Assembly: GCA_051003795.1 (NCBI GenBank)
Contig: JBPCKZ010000152.1
Coordinates: 1-64,000 of the forward strand
Origin: JALYXS01 sp051003795
GTDB lineage: Bacteria > Acidobacteriota > Terriglobia > Bryobacterales > Bryobacteraceae
Length of the DNA: 64,000 nt
Direction: 5' to 3'
The translations under genes and the position numbers were made by a program. Shown here one piece after another: positions 17,937 through 28,100 of the stretch; position 1 is the first letter of the stretch; every line of letters starts with the position of its first letter. Below the pieces are notes generated by a model. That model saw only the letters and a list, made by a program, of their open reading frames with translations, had not been told where the DNA came from and searched no databases.

Positions 17937-19400
17937 CTAAGCGAGAACTTCTTTCACCACGCGGCCATAGACATCGGTTAACCGGAAATCGCGGCCGCTA
18001 TAACGATACGTCAGCTTTTCGTGGTTCAGTCCAAGCAGGTGAAGGATCGTCGCGTGCAAATCGTGCACGTGCACTTTTCCGTCGACCGCTTTCCAGGCAT
18101 ACTCGTCCGTTTCCCCAAGAACGACACCCTGCTTAACTCCGGCGCCAGTCATGAACATCGTCCAGCAGTAGGGGTTGTGATCCCGCCCGGCCGTGTCGCT
18201 AGCGCCCGCCGTCGTCATGAGTGTCTGAGCGTAAGGAGTCCGGCCAAACTCTCCCGTCCAGATAACGAGCGTGTCGTCGAGGAGACCGCGCGCTTTCAGG
18301 TCCGTGAGCAACCCGGTCAAAGGCTTGTCGATTCCCTTCGCGCTCTTGCGCAGCAGGGTGCCGATCTTCGCATGATGGTCCCATCCGGTATCGGTTACCT
18401 GGATGTAACGCACGCCCGCTTCGGCCAGGCGCCGCGCCATTAAACACTTGCGGCCGAAGTTGTCGGTGTCCTCGTCGCCAATGCCATAGAGGTCGAGCGT
18501 CGCCTTGGATTCTTTGGTCACATCGAAAACTTCCGGCGCCTTCATCTGCATCCGGAATGCGAGTTCATAAGATTGGATCAGTCCCTCGATATTCCGGTCC
18601 TCGCCCATCGCGGATTCGTCCATCCGGTTGCGGGCTTGTATCAGGTCGAGGTGCTGCCGCTGCAACTCCGGCGTCAGACTGGGATCGCCCAGATAGCCGA
18701 TTTTGGAATTCTTGACGGGGGTCCTGGCATCGCCGAGCCGCGTCCCCTGATAGATCGCGGGCAAGAACACATTGGAATAGTGCAACGGGCTGCCATCGTC
18801 GCCGTAGAGCATCGGGCTGATCACGACGAAGCCGGGCAAGTTCTGGTTCTCGGTGCCGAGCCCGTATACGACCCATGAGCCCATGGATGGGCGCACGAAC
18901 TGCAGCGATCCCGTCTGAAAGATCCGGATGGCTCCCGGATGGGCGGGGCTATCCGTCTGCATGGCCCTCAAAAAACACAACTCATCGACCTTGCCGCCCA
19001 GGTTTGGCAGCATGTCGGACATCCACATGCCATTTTGGCCCACTTGTTTGAAATCGGATATGGCCGGCATCAGGCGGGCATTCTTGTCGAAACGTTCCGT
19101 ATTTGAATTCAGTGAGAACGGAACCTGATTTCCGGCTTCGGTCTTCAGCCGGGGCTTGTAATCGAACAAGTCGGCTTGAGACGGACCGCCCTGCATCCAA
19201 AGCAGGATCACACGCTTGGCCTTGGCCGGGAAATGCGGCTGTTTCGGCGCAAGCGGATTGTCCGCGGCGGACGGCAAAGAGGAAGCCCGGGCAGCTTGCT
19301 CCGACGCGATCGCGGCAAATGCAAGCGAGCCGAAGCCGCTCCCCACGTTTCGGAGAAATTCACGGCGATTGGCGGGAAGCGGCGCGACGGGATGTTTCAT
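17937..19400 (-). CDS. DUF1501 family protein, Tat-exported
   Basis: The 487-residue protein has a twin-arginine leader (ANRREFLRNVGSGFGSLAFAA). The body matches DUF1501, a sulfatase/alkaline-phosphatase-superfamily relative: ILLWMQGGPSQADLFDYKP, RYIQVTDTGWDHH, LVIWTGEFGRTPYAQ and GRDHNPYCWTMFM. These segments carry the metal-binding Asp, His and Glu positions of that fold. In Planctomycetes and Acidobacteriota the gene is regularly paired with a cytochrome-DUF1549-DUF1553 gene, exactly as here (5-base gap). It is last in a four-gene minus-strand cluster with two multihaem cytochromes. The actual reaction is not known. Confidence 0.9.
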   Translation of the reverse strand: MKHPVAPLPANRREFLRNVGSGFGSLAFAAIASEQAARASSLPSAADNPLAPKQPHFPAKAKRVILLWMQGGPSQADLFDYKPRLKTEAGNQVPFSLNSNTERFDKNARLMPAISDFKQVGQNGMWMSDMLPNLGGKVDELCFLRAMQTDSPAHPGAIRIFQTGSLQFVRPSMGSWVVYGLGTENQNLPGFVVISPMLYGDDGSPLHYSNVFLPAIYQGTRLGDARTPVKNSKIGYLGDPSLTPELQRQHLDLIQARNRMDESAMGEDRNIEGLIQSYELAFRMQMKAPEVFDVTKESKATLDLYGIGDEDTDNFGRKCLMARRLAEAGVRYIQVTDTGWDHHAKIGTLLRKSAKGIDKPLTGLLTDLKARGLLDDTLVIWTGEFGRTPYAQTLMTTAGASDTAGRDHNPYCWTMFMTGAGVKQGVVLGETDEYAWKAVDGKVHVHDLHATILHLLGLNHEKLTYRYSGRDFRLTDVYGRVVKEVLA

Positions 19401-19405
19401 AAGAC

Positions 19406-21916
19406 CTACCTTCTATAGAGAAATTCGCTGGAAACCAGAATTGCTTGACAATAACGGGACCACGCTTCCAGACCCTGGTCCGCGGAAGAGCTGGAGACTT
19501 TGGTCAAACCGTCCTCGAAGCTGGAAATGAAAGCGCGCGCCTGTTGGATATCGGGATCGGCCGCCGGCCGGTTCAGCGCGGCAAAAATAATCTTCGAGAC
19601 CCGGCCGGAATCGTCCAGACTCTTGTCGTCGAGTAGCCCTTGGGCCAAATGCCTTGCCTGTTCCTTCACAAACGGAGAATTCATCAGGTAGAGCATCTGC
19701 GTCGGCACGGTCGTCGGCATGCGGGTCCCGGCCACCTGATCGGGATCTTTGAAATCGAAAAGGTTCAAAATATCGATCCCTTCCATCTGGCTGTTTCGCA
19801 TGATTGGCTGGTAAACCGTGCGCCGGTATTTAACGCGGTCCTCGATCACGGAATCGTCTTCAAGGAAAAACGGGGCGATGGTGTGCACATTTTGCGCGGT
19901 CAATGGCAGCGACGGACCCCCGCGCCCGCTATCAAGACGTCTGCTCACCTGCAAGATGGTGTCGCGGATCGCTTCCACCTCAAGGCGCCGGCGGTTCGCG
20001 CGCCATAGCAGCTTATTGTCGGCATCGATCTCGTTTGCTTTTGCGTCCTGGATGCTTGAAATTTGATAGACATGGCTCAGCACGATTTCACGAATCGTCT
20101 TCTTCGTCGACCAGCCGTTTTCGATTAACCGGGTAGCGAGATAATCGAGCAATTCCGGATGCGTGGGCAACTCTCCGCGAGAGCCAAAATTCTCAGTTGT
20201 CGCGACAATGCCGTCGCCGAATAGGTGATGCCAGAGGCGGTTGACGTAAACTCTGGCCGTTAACGGATTTTTCTCGTTCGCGATCCACTCCGCAAGCTCT
20301 TTCCGCCCGCTCGACTCCGGTTCGATCGCCGGTGGTTTGCCATACGAGACGGCACTCAGAAACCGCCGAGGCGTAAACTCCCCAACCTGGTGCGCGTCCC
20401 CGCGAACCGCTATCCGCGCATCTTCGGGGAACTCCATGTCCTCCGCCGCGTACACAAACGGTAGCGAGGGCTTGCTAAATCGCGTGAACTCCAAAATTTG
20501 GCGATCCCCGGCGGTGCCCGTCTTCTTCTTCAAGCCGGCAAGCTGCTCCTCGGCAGCCTTGATCCCGGCTTGCGTTTCGTCGCTCTTCGGTAGGGCCTTC
20601 AGGCCCTCGATGTTTTTGTTGACGGCCTCCTGCTCTTTAGCGTTTTCCTTATTGGCCGCCTCCGCATCCGCGACTCGCTTGTGCCACTTCTCGAGCCCGT
20701 CCGCGTATTGTTTCACCGTGTCGAGCGTTTCGGGCAGCTGGACCATATTGATCCCGCCGTTGGAATTGCCCTTCGCAAGCGTTTTAGTGCTCAGGAAAAT
20801 GCCAACCAGCCCATAGTAATCTTTGTTCGGAATCGGATCGAACTTGTGATCGTGGCAGCGAGCGCACCCCACCGTAAGCCCAAGAAAGGTTCGTCCCACC
20901 AAATCGGCTTGAAGGTCGGCCACATCCAGGCGCAACTGGGTCCTGTCATAGGAAAACCAAGCCCAGGGTCCCAATACCAGGAATCCCGTAGCCGCCGCCG
21001 ACGGATCGTTTGCGTCGGCAGAGTCTTTCTTTTCCCCTTTCCGATGTTTTCCCTCGCCCGGTCCGGCAATCTGCTCGCGCACGAACTGGTCGTACGGCTT
21101 GTCGTCGTTGAAAGCCTTGATAACGTAGTCCCGGTAACGCCAGGCTTCCGGGAGCGGAATACGCCGGCCTACGCCAGTCGTGTCCGCGTAGTAAGTAACA
21201 TCCAGCCAGTGCCGCGCCCAACAATCTCCATAGGCAGGGGACGCCAGCAGCCGGTCGACGACATGTTCGAATGCCTGGGGAGATGAGTCGTTTATGAACG
21301 AATCGATTTCAGAGACGGTCGGCAACAGCCCGGTCAAGTCGAGTGTTGCGCGGCGCAGCAACGTGTACTTATCGGCGTCGCGCACGGGCGCGATCTTTTT
21401 TGCCTCAAGCTTGGCCAGGATGAAGCGGTCGATCTCGGAATGCGGCCAGGATTCGTCGTTTACTTTAGGCGCGGCCGGTTTCGTCACCGGCTGAAAGGCC
21501 CAGAAACCGCTTGTCCGAGACGATTTCGAAACCGGAGATGTTTCGGGCCAGACCGCCCCCGAAGCTACCCACTGCTCGAGCGATTCGACTTCAGCGCCGG
21601 GAAGCTTGCCCGCTGGCGGCATTTTGATTTTGCCGGTGTACCGGACCGCATTTACGAGACGGCTGGAATCCACATCGCCTGGAATGACGACGCCGGATGC
21701 GTGCATTCCCTCGCGGGATGTTAATTGGATGCCGCCCATCTGAACCTTGTCGCCATGACAGGAACCACAGCGGGACAGGATCACCGGGCGGACTTTGGAT
21801 TCGAAAAATGTTACTTGGGCTGGTGTTTGCGCCCAAGCTGTCGAGGTAGCGAAACTGATCAGGCTAAAGATGAGGAATCGCATCGGCTTACGCGGCCCAC
21901 GATTTGGAAGCTCCAA
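19406..21916 (-). CDS. Cytochrome c - DUF1549 - DUF1553 secreted protein
   Basis: The 836-residue protein has a signal peptide to about residue 29. It then has a planctomycete-type cytochrome c domain with haem motif CGSCH (residues 50-54), DUF1549 (WPHSEIDRFILAKLEAKKIAP onward, with a second haem-like CARCHD), a coiled-coil-prone insert rich in Lys/Glu/Ala (about 400-460), and DUF1553 (NPLTARVYVNRLWHHLFG to the C-terminus). The architecture predicts a periplasmic redox protein tied to the degradation or oxidation of a complex substrate. It sits between the heptahaem cytochromes and DUF1501, all on one strand with gaps of 5-12 bases, so one operon is likely. Confidence 0.92.
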   Translation of the reverse strand: MELPNRGPRKPMRFLIFSLISFATSTAWAQTPAQVTFFESKVRPVILSRCGSCHGDKVQMGGIQLTSREGMHASGVVIPGDVDSSRLVNAVRYTGKIKMPPAGKLPGAEVESLEQWVASGAVWPETSPVSKSSRTSGFWAFQPVTKPAAPKVNDESWPHSEIDRFILAKLEAKKIAPVRDADKYTLLRRATLDLTGLLPTVSEIDSFINDSSPQAFEHVVDRLLASPAYGDCWARHWLDVTYYADTTGVGRRIPLPEAWRYRDYVIKAFNDDKPYDQFVREQIAGPGEGKHRKGEKKDSADANDPSAAATGFLVLGPWAWFSYDRTQLRLDVADLQADLVGRTFLGLTVGCARCHDHKFDPIPNKDYYGLVGIFLSTKTLAKGNSNGGINMVQLPETLDTVKQYADGLEKWHKRVADAEAANKENAKEQEAVNKNIEGLKALPKSDETQAGIKAAEEQLAGLKKKTGTAGDRQILEFTRFSKPSLPFVYAAEDMEFPEDARIAVRGDAHQVGEFTPRRFLSAVSYGKPPAIEPESSGRKELAEWIANEKNPLTARVYVNRLWHHLFGDGIVATTENFGSRGELPTHPELLDYLATRLIENGWSTKKTIREIVLSHVYQISSIQDAKANEIDADNKLLWRANRRRLEVEAIRDTILQVSRRLDSGRGGPSLPLTAQNVHTIAPFFLEDDSVIEDRVKYRRTVYQPIMRNSQMEGIDILNLFDFKDPDQVAGTRMPTTVPTQMLYLMNSPFVKEQARHLAQGLLDDKSLDDSGRVSKIIFAALNRPAADPDIQQARAFISSFEDGLTKVSSSSADQGLEAWSRYCQAILVSSEFLYRR

Positions 21917-21928
21917 TTATACTCCGAT

Positions 21929-23503
21929 TTACCGGCGTAGCGCTTCTCGCGCCGCCAAAGACTTCGGCCTGAACTGCAGATACCGCTCGAAAGTCTTTCG
22001 AAGATCGTATTCGTCGTGCTGCTTGGCGTATGCGTCCGCCAACCGGCGGTAGGCTACTTCCATCGACGGATCCAGTTGGATGGCGCGATTCAGACGCTCA
22101 ATCGCAACCCCGGCCTGCCCTATTTCCAAAAAAGCCGCCGCAAGGTTTACTTGCGCGGGCGCGGAATCGGGCTCTACCGCCGCGGCGCGCTCAAACTCGC
22201 GAAGCGCATCGCGCGGCAGGTGCTTTCTCATATACGCCACGCCCAGGCCTGTCAGGAATGCAGGATCGCTGGTGAAGGACCCTTGCTCCTCAAGTAAGAG
22301 CTGGTATCCCCGTTCTAAATACTCGGGAAGACGATCCCGTTCGCCTACCGTGATGTACGCCAACCCTAGATTTCGATTCGCCAGCGGTTTCGGAGGGTCG
22401 CGCCAAGCGACCAGCCGCTCGTGTCCGTTGTCCACGCCCGCGTCCGTCCTTTTCATGATCCGGTGATCCGTGAAAGCGGTGTGCCCGCCGTCCCGGGCGG
22501 GTCGTGAAGGCATATGACACGCCACGCATTCCCGGGAAGCAGTGGAATGCGATTTGGCGAGTACCTGGCCGTGGCAGGAAAGGCAGCGTTCGCGATAAGA
22601 GTCCCTTGACGCTTTGACGTGAGGGTTGTGACAGGTTCCACACCAGAGCCGTCCGCCGCTCTTCCGCGCGCACATGCTCAGCGCGAGTTGCTCGGCATGG
22701 CTTACCACTTTTATAGACGGGGTGCTTTTAGAGGGAATGGGCGAATCGAAGACATACACGGAGTAATAGTCTTCGAGTTCACGCCCCGGCTCGAAATCGC
22801 TTAATTTTCGTCCGGGATTCGCTATTCTTGCCTCACCCGTAAGATGACATTGCTCGCAAACACTGTCCCGAGCCTTGGCGGGCAGCCGGACCGGATTGAT
22901 AATGTTGTTTCGCGAAGGATCGCGTAAATGGCTTGCGACCGGTCCGTGGCATCGATCGCAAGATATGCCGGGCGTACCGATCGCCGGCTGCTTGTACCGG
23001 TTTATGGTTCCGTTGACCGGGGAAGAGTTTCCCGTATGGCAGAGAAGGCACTCGGGGGTGACAGGCCGTGTAAAGTCGGGCAGAGAATCCCGCTCGTAGC
23101 CGGGCGCCATGTCCCATAGTTCCCGTTTTGTGTAGTAGGAAATGGGCGATTGAAATAGGTAATCGCCAACCTGAATCAAGTAAGCGATCGCGCGGCTTCC
23201 CGAACCTATCGAGTAAGCGACGGCATATTCCGCGCCGATACCTCGTCTTTGAATACTCTGGCTTACACCCGCGCTGCCTGAATGGATCTGAAAAGCGGTC
23301 CCCGATAACGCGTGAGTGAAACCTCCGGGCGGCTGGCCCGAAGGCAATCCGGATGAACGGGCCATGGGGCTGGCAGCGTATCCATCCACCTCTTTTGGAT
23401 GACAAGGCGCGCACGGATGAGCGGCCGGCGCGGGCAGGGCGCACGCCAGATTAAGCGCGCAGAGTAACCCCGCCTGGATCGGTCTATCGATTGCCCAGCT
23501 CAC
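21929..23503 (-). CDS. Heptahaem cytochrome c with C-terminal TPRs
   Basis: The 524-residue protein has a signal peptide (ending LPAPAA). Seven CxxCH haem sites occur in order: CAPCH, CLLCH, CDRCH, CEQCH, CGTCH, CLSCH and CVACH. About residues 370-520 form TPR repeats (AFLTGLGVAYMRKHLPRDAL, then APAQVNLAAAFLEIGQAGVA and so on). The layout fits periplasmic multihaem electron carriers of the cytochrome c554/NrfB-like group, joined to a protein-interaction scaffold. It overlaps the next upstream gene (a paralogue) by 20 bases. Confidence 0.88.
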   Translation of the reverse strand: MSWAIDRPIQAGLLCALNLACALPAPAAHPCAPCHPKEVDGYAASPMARSSGLPSGQPPGGFTHALSGTAFQIHSGSAGVSQSIQRRGIGAEYAVAYSIGSGSRAIAYLIQVGDYLFQSPISYYTKRELWDMAPGYERDSLPDFTRPVTPECLLCHTGNSSPVNGTINRYKQPAIGTPGISCDRCHGPVASHLRDPSRNNIINPVRLPAKARDSVCEQCHLTGEARIANPGRKLSDFEPGRELEDYYSVYVFDSPIPSKSTPSIKVVSHAEQLALSMCARKSGGRLWCGTCHNPHVKASRDSYRERCLSCHGQVLAKSHSTASRECVACHMPSRPARDGGHTAFTDHRIMKRTDAGVDNGHERLVAWRDPPKPLANRNLGLAYITVGERDRLPEYLERGYQLLLEEQGSFTSDPAFLTGLGVAYMRKHLPRDALREFERAAAVEPDSAPAQVNLAAAFLEIGQAGVAIERLNRAIQLDPSMEVAYRRLADAYAKQHDEYDLRKTFERYLQFRPKSLAAREALRR

Positions 23504-25115
23504 GTAGAGCCTTTCGCGCGGTTATGTTCTCCGGCATGAACAGCAGATACTGCTGGGACGTGCGGCGAACTCCCCCGATATCGCGAGCTTCGAAATATAT
23601 TTCACCGAGGGAGCGATAGGCTGCTTCCAATGAAGGATCGAGTTGGATGGCGCGCTCCAGTTCCTGAATCGCCTTATCCTTCGTGCCGGATTCTTTATAT
23701 GCGCTGCCCAGGTTTGCATGGGAGCCGGCGCGGTCGGGCTCCAGCCGCACGACATATTCAAAGAGGTCGATCGCTTCCGCGGGCGTCCCCGCGCGCATCA
23801 GAACCATGCCGAGTTTGGTCAGCAAAACGGCATCTTCCGGGAAGGATTTCATGGCTGAGACCGCCTGACGCGCGCCCTGCTCCAGTTGTTCGGCCGATTT
23901 TTCGCGTTGTCCGATTTCGATATTTGCAAGACCCAGGTTTCGCGTTGCTAACGCGCCGGCAGGTTCGCGCCAAGCCACCAGGTTCCGAACAGGTTCCTGC
24001 GGCTCCGAAATCCCGGACGCGTAAACGCGTGCAATCCGATGGTCGGTAAAAACCGTGTGAGCTCCGTCTTTCGCTTTTCGCTTGGGCATGTGGCACGACA
24101 CGCAGTCGATCGCCGGTTTGGAATGTGTGTGAAGTATTCGCGCGCCATGACAGCCGAGGCAACGGTCCCGGTAAAAGCTTACTGGATTTTCGGGCTTCTG
24201 GTGGGGATTGTGACATGTGCCGCACCATAGCTCTCCGGCGCTGCTTCTCGAACAGGCGCTCAAAGCGAGTTGTTCGGCATGACCGATTACTTTGATCGAA
24301 GAGTCCGGCGGCGGCTTGCCCCCATTGTCCCGATTGTCCCGAACATAAACGGAGAAGACATCTTCAAGTTCCTGTCCCGGTTGGAAGTCGCCAAACTGCC
24401 GTCCCGGATTGAGAATGCGTACTTCCCCGCTAAGATGACATTGTTCGCAGACGCTGTCGCGGGCGCGTGGCGAAAGCCTTCGCGCGTTGACTATGTTGCG
24501 GCGGCTGGGTTGTTTCAGGTGCGCGGAACCGGCGCCGTGGCATCGATCGCACGAAATGGCCTCTTCGGAGAATGCCGGAACTTCATATCGATTCAGGGTG
24601 GTGGGGACGGGCCGGGGCCGGCCGGCGTGGCATTCCAGGCATTCCACGGTAACCGGGCGTGAAAAGTCCGGCGCCGGATCGGTTTCATAACCGGGAGCCA
24701 TGTCCCAGATACCGCGCTTTGAGTAAAACGATATGGGGGCTTGAAATAAGTAACTGGAGATATCGACTAAATACCCATGGGCGTGATTGCCGGAGCCGAT
24801 GATATATTTGACCGGATAACTGGCGGTAAGTCCCTCCCGCGTCATGCCGATCCTGATCTTCCCGTCGCCGGGGCCGACAACGAATTTCGTGCCGGATAGA
24901 TCGTGCGTAAAGCTACCCGGTTGGCATGAGGACGCGCGCGACAGCGAATGCGCCATCGGCGATTTATCGAAACCCGCGACTTCCTTCGCGTGACAGGGAA
25001 GACACGGGCTGGCCGCCATACCTAAACCGGATGAACTGGTGATAAAAATAACACTTGCGGCGTACCGTTTCCACCCGTGACGAGACGCACGAAACTCTTG
25101 CGCTTCAATAATCAT
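23484..25115 (-). CDS. Heptahaem cytochrome c with C-terminal TPRs (tandem paralogue)
   Basis: The 543-residue protein is a paralogue of the following gene, with the same segments in the same order (GSGNHAHGYLVDISSYLFQA against GSGSRAIAYLIQVGDYLFQS). The seven haem sites are CLPCH, CLECH, CDRCH, CEQCH, CGTCH, CLGCH and CVSCH. The leader carries a hydrophobic stretch (YAASVIFITSSSGLGMAAS). The TPR tail spans about residues 390-540. It is the first gene of the cluster and is divergent, by 75 bases, from a TonB receptor gene. A tandem duplication with both copies intact suggests that both are under selection, perhaps for different partners. Confidence 0.88.
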   Translation of the reverse strand: MIIEAQEFRASRHGWKRYAASVIFITSSSGLGMAASPCLPCHAKEVAGFDKSPMAHSLSRASSCQPGSFTHDLSGTKFVVGPGDGKIRIGMTREGLTASYPVKYIIGSGNHAHGYLVDISSYLFQAPISFYSKRGIWDMAPGYETDPAPDFSRPVTVECLECHAGRPRPVPTTLNRYEVPAFSEEAISCDRCHGAGSAHLKQPSRRNIVNARRLSPRARDSVCEQCHLSGEVRILNPGRQFGDFQPGQELEDVFSVYVRDNRDNGGKPPPDSSIKVIGHAEQLALSACSRSSAGELWCGTCHNPHQKPENPVSFYRDRCLGCHGARILHTHSKPAIDCVSCHMPKRKAKDGAHTVFTDHRIARVYASGISEPQEPVRNLVAWREPAGALATRNLGLANIEIGQREKSAEQLEQGARQAVSAMKSFPEDAVLLTKLGMVLMRAGTPAEAIDLFEYVVRLEPDRAGSHANLGSAYKESGTKDKAIQELERAIQLDPSLEAAYRSLGEIYFEARDIGGVRRTSQQYLLFMPENITARKALRELGNR

Positions 25116-25190
25116 TGCAGTATACTCGCCTCAATCGGAAAGCTTAATGCTTCAACCTTTCCCTACTGGAAGTAACGGAGGCTCGTCAAA

Positions 25191-28100
25191 GTGAAAACCA
25201 AAATACCATGCGGAAGATTAGTTCCTGCGCTATTGGGCTTGAGTCTTTGCCTTATGGCACAGTCCGAACGCGGTTCGATTCGCGGAACTGTTGAAGATGC
25301 AAGCGGCGCCGTAATCTCGGGAGCCACCGTGACGGCCATCAATGCCGGTACCGGCGTCCGCACCACGGCGACGACGGCGGAGGCTGGAAACTACAATATC
25401 CCGCAGCTACCCGCCGGGAACTACACGGTGGAAGTCGACCATCCCGGCTTTAAGAAGGTGATCCAGGAGCATTTGACCGTCGAAGTCGGCGCGGTCGCGG
25501 CGCTCAACTTGCGGCTGGAGGTCGGTCAAGCCTCCGAGAGCGTTACCGTGGCAGCGGCCGCGCCCCAATTGAAGACCGAGACCACCGATGTGAGCACGGC
25601 GATAAATCCCAAATCGTACAACGATCTTCCCTTGAACGCGGCGGGAGGCGGGCGGGCTCCGGAAAGCTTCCTTTTCCTGGCGCCGGGAACCACGGGCAGC
25701 ACCTTCGACGCCCACATCAACGGAAGCCAGACCTTGTCGAAAGAAATGCAAATCGACGGGATGAGCACCCAGATCGCGGAAGTACAGGGAGACCCCCGCA
25801 CGCTTACGTTTCCACCGGATGCGATTCAGGAGATGTCCGTTTTGACCAGCGGTTACCCCGCTGAATTTGGAAATACCGGTGGCGGCGTGGAGCAGTTCGT
25901 GGTTAAGTCCGGCACAAACGATCTACACGGCAATTTGTACGAATTTTTGCGGAACGATAAGCTCGATGCGCGCGGTTTTTTCAATGCCAGCCGCTCGATT
26001 CACCGGGAAAATGAGTTCGGCGGAAGCGTCGGCGGGCCAGTGTTCATCCCCAAGGTGTACAACGGCCGAAACAAGTCTTTCTTCTTCACGAATATCAATT
26101 TTTACAAACTGAGAGGCGGCGCGCAGAACTCCATCGCGTCCGTTCCAAACACTGCCTTTCGCAATGGGGATCTTTCCGGCCTGCGGGATGCTTCCGGCAA
26201 TTTGATCCAGATTTACGATCCAGCTACCACGCGGTCCGACGGGATGGGGGGATTCATCAGAGATCCTTTCCCCGGCAACATCATTCCCGCGAACCGGATC
26301 AGCCAGGTCTCCAAAAATATCTTAGGGTTGGTTCCCGCTTCGAAGACCCAGGACGTATTTAACAATTACCCGGCTTCGGGCGGGTCACAGAACAATAACC
26401 ACAACTATACGATTAAAGGCGATCAATATTTGGGTTCAAACCACCGCCTCAATGGTGTCTTCAACCAGGGGCGCAACACCGACAATGGCCCTTATGCCGC
26501 GCTGCCACATCCGGTCGAAAGTTCGCGCGACGGCATGAATACGCAAAATACCGTGCGGCTGGCATACGACTGGACGATTAGCCCGACGCTGCTGAATCAC
26601 TTGGGCGCGGGCTACAACCGGCAACACCAGTTGCTGGTTGCTCCCGAAACAACCGTAAGCTGGGGCCAGAAATTAGGTATCTCGGGAATCAACGATGGTT
26701 TTCCGGCCATTTCCTACGGCGCATTCACCGCTCTTGCGCAGAATCAGGATCGCATCGAGCCGGTTTCGAACACCTTTCTTTACTCCGACAGCCTCTCCTG
26801 GACCAAGGGCCGGCACAATATGAAATTCGGAGCCGATTATCGAAAACTGCAGCATAACGGACGTTATCCCAGCAGGTCGGCCAATTTTGGCTTCAGCTCA
26901 AATGAGACGGCGTTTCCTACCGGCGATCTTCGGGGGAAGACCGGCCTGGCTTTTGCCAGCTTTTTGTTGGGGCAAGTGGATGGATCGAGCGAATTCATTA
27001 GCAACGTCGTTTCAGGTACTCGCTGGAGCTATTTCGCCGCGTATGCTCAAGACGATTTCAAATTAAGCCCGACTTTGACTCTGAATCTTGGCTTGCGCTG
27101 GGATGTTTTTACCCCGCAGCAGGAGGTGGCCGACCGTTATTCGATTATGGACCCGAAAGCCCCGAATCCAAGAGCGGGAGGTCTGCCGGGCGCTTACGTA
27201 TTCGCCGGTAAAGGGCCGGCTCCGCATACCGGCACCTCGCGGTTAACAAGCGCTAGCGACACCGATTTCAGGAACTTCGCGCCGCGCTTGGGTCTTGCCT
27301 GGAAGGTCACCGAGAGGTCGGTGATCCGTACGGCCTATGGCATCAGCTATTACCCGACGGGAGCAATGGCGGGCGGCAATTCCGTCGATTCCATCGCTGG
27401 TTACTCGGGCAATCCCACCTTCAACAGCTTGGACCAGGGGCTACATCCCGCGTTTCTATGGGACGCCGGCTTCCCCCAGAATTTCGATCATCCCCCCTTC
27501 ATCGACGCGGGCCTGAACGTTGGTGCAGGTGCCAGCATCTGGTGGGACAACGCCACGAAGCCGATGTACCGGCAAGATTGGAATTTCGGCACTCAACACC
27601 AATTGACGAACTCCATGGTTCTGGATGTGGGATATGTGGGCGCGAAAGCCACCCGCCTCAACACCGGCGCTGTAAACGTCAACCAGGTAGACCCCCGATA
27701 TCTCAGTTTGGGAAACCTCCTCACTAAAGACATCGCCGATCCGGATGTTGTTGCGGCCGGCTTCAAGCCGCCATACGCTGGCTTCACGGGATCGCTGGCC
27801 CAAGCCCTCCGGCCCTTCCCTCAGTACCAGGGGATCGGCACGAAGCAATCCGCCAATATCGGAAATATGACATACCACTCCCTTCAGGCTAAAGTTGAAA
27901 AGCGGTTTTCCCACGGGCTGTTCTTTTTAACTTCATACACCTGGAGCAAGACGCTGACGGACTCGAACTCCGCTCTCGGCGGCTTCTTCTCGCCTGGGGC
28001 TCGTGACAATTACAACCGCCAACTGGAGAAGGCCCTCTCGGTCTATGACACCCCGCACCGCTTGGTGACCGCATTCAATTACGAACTGCCCATCGGCCCG

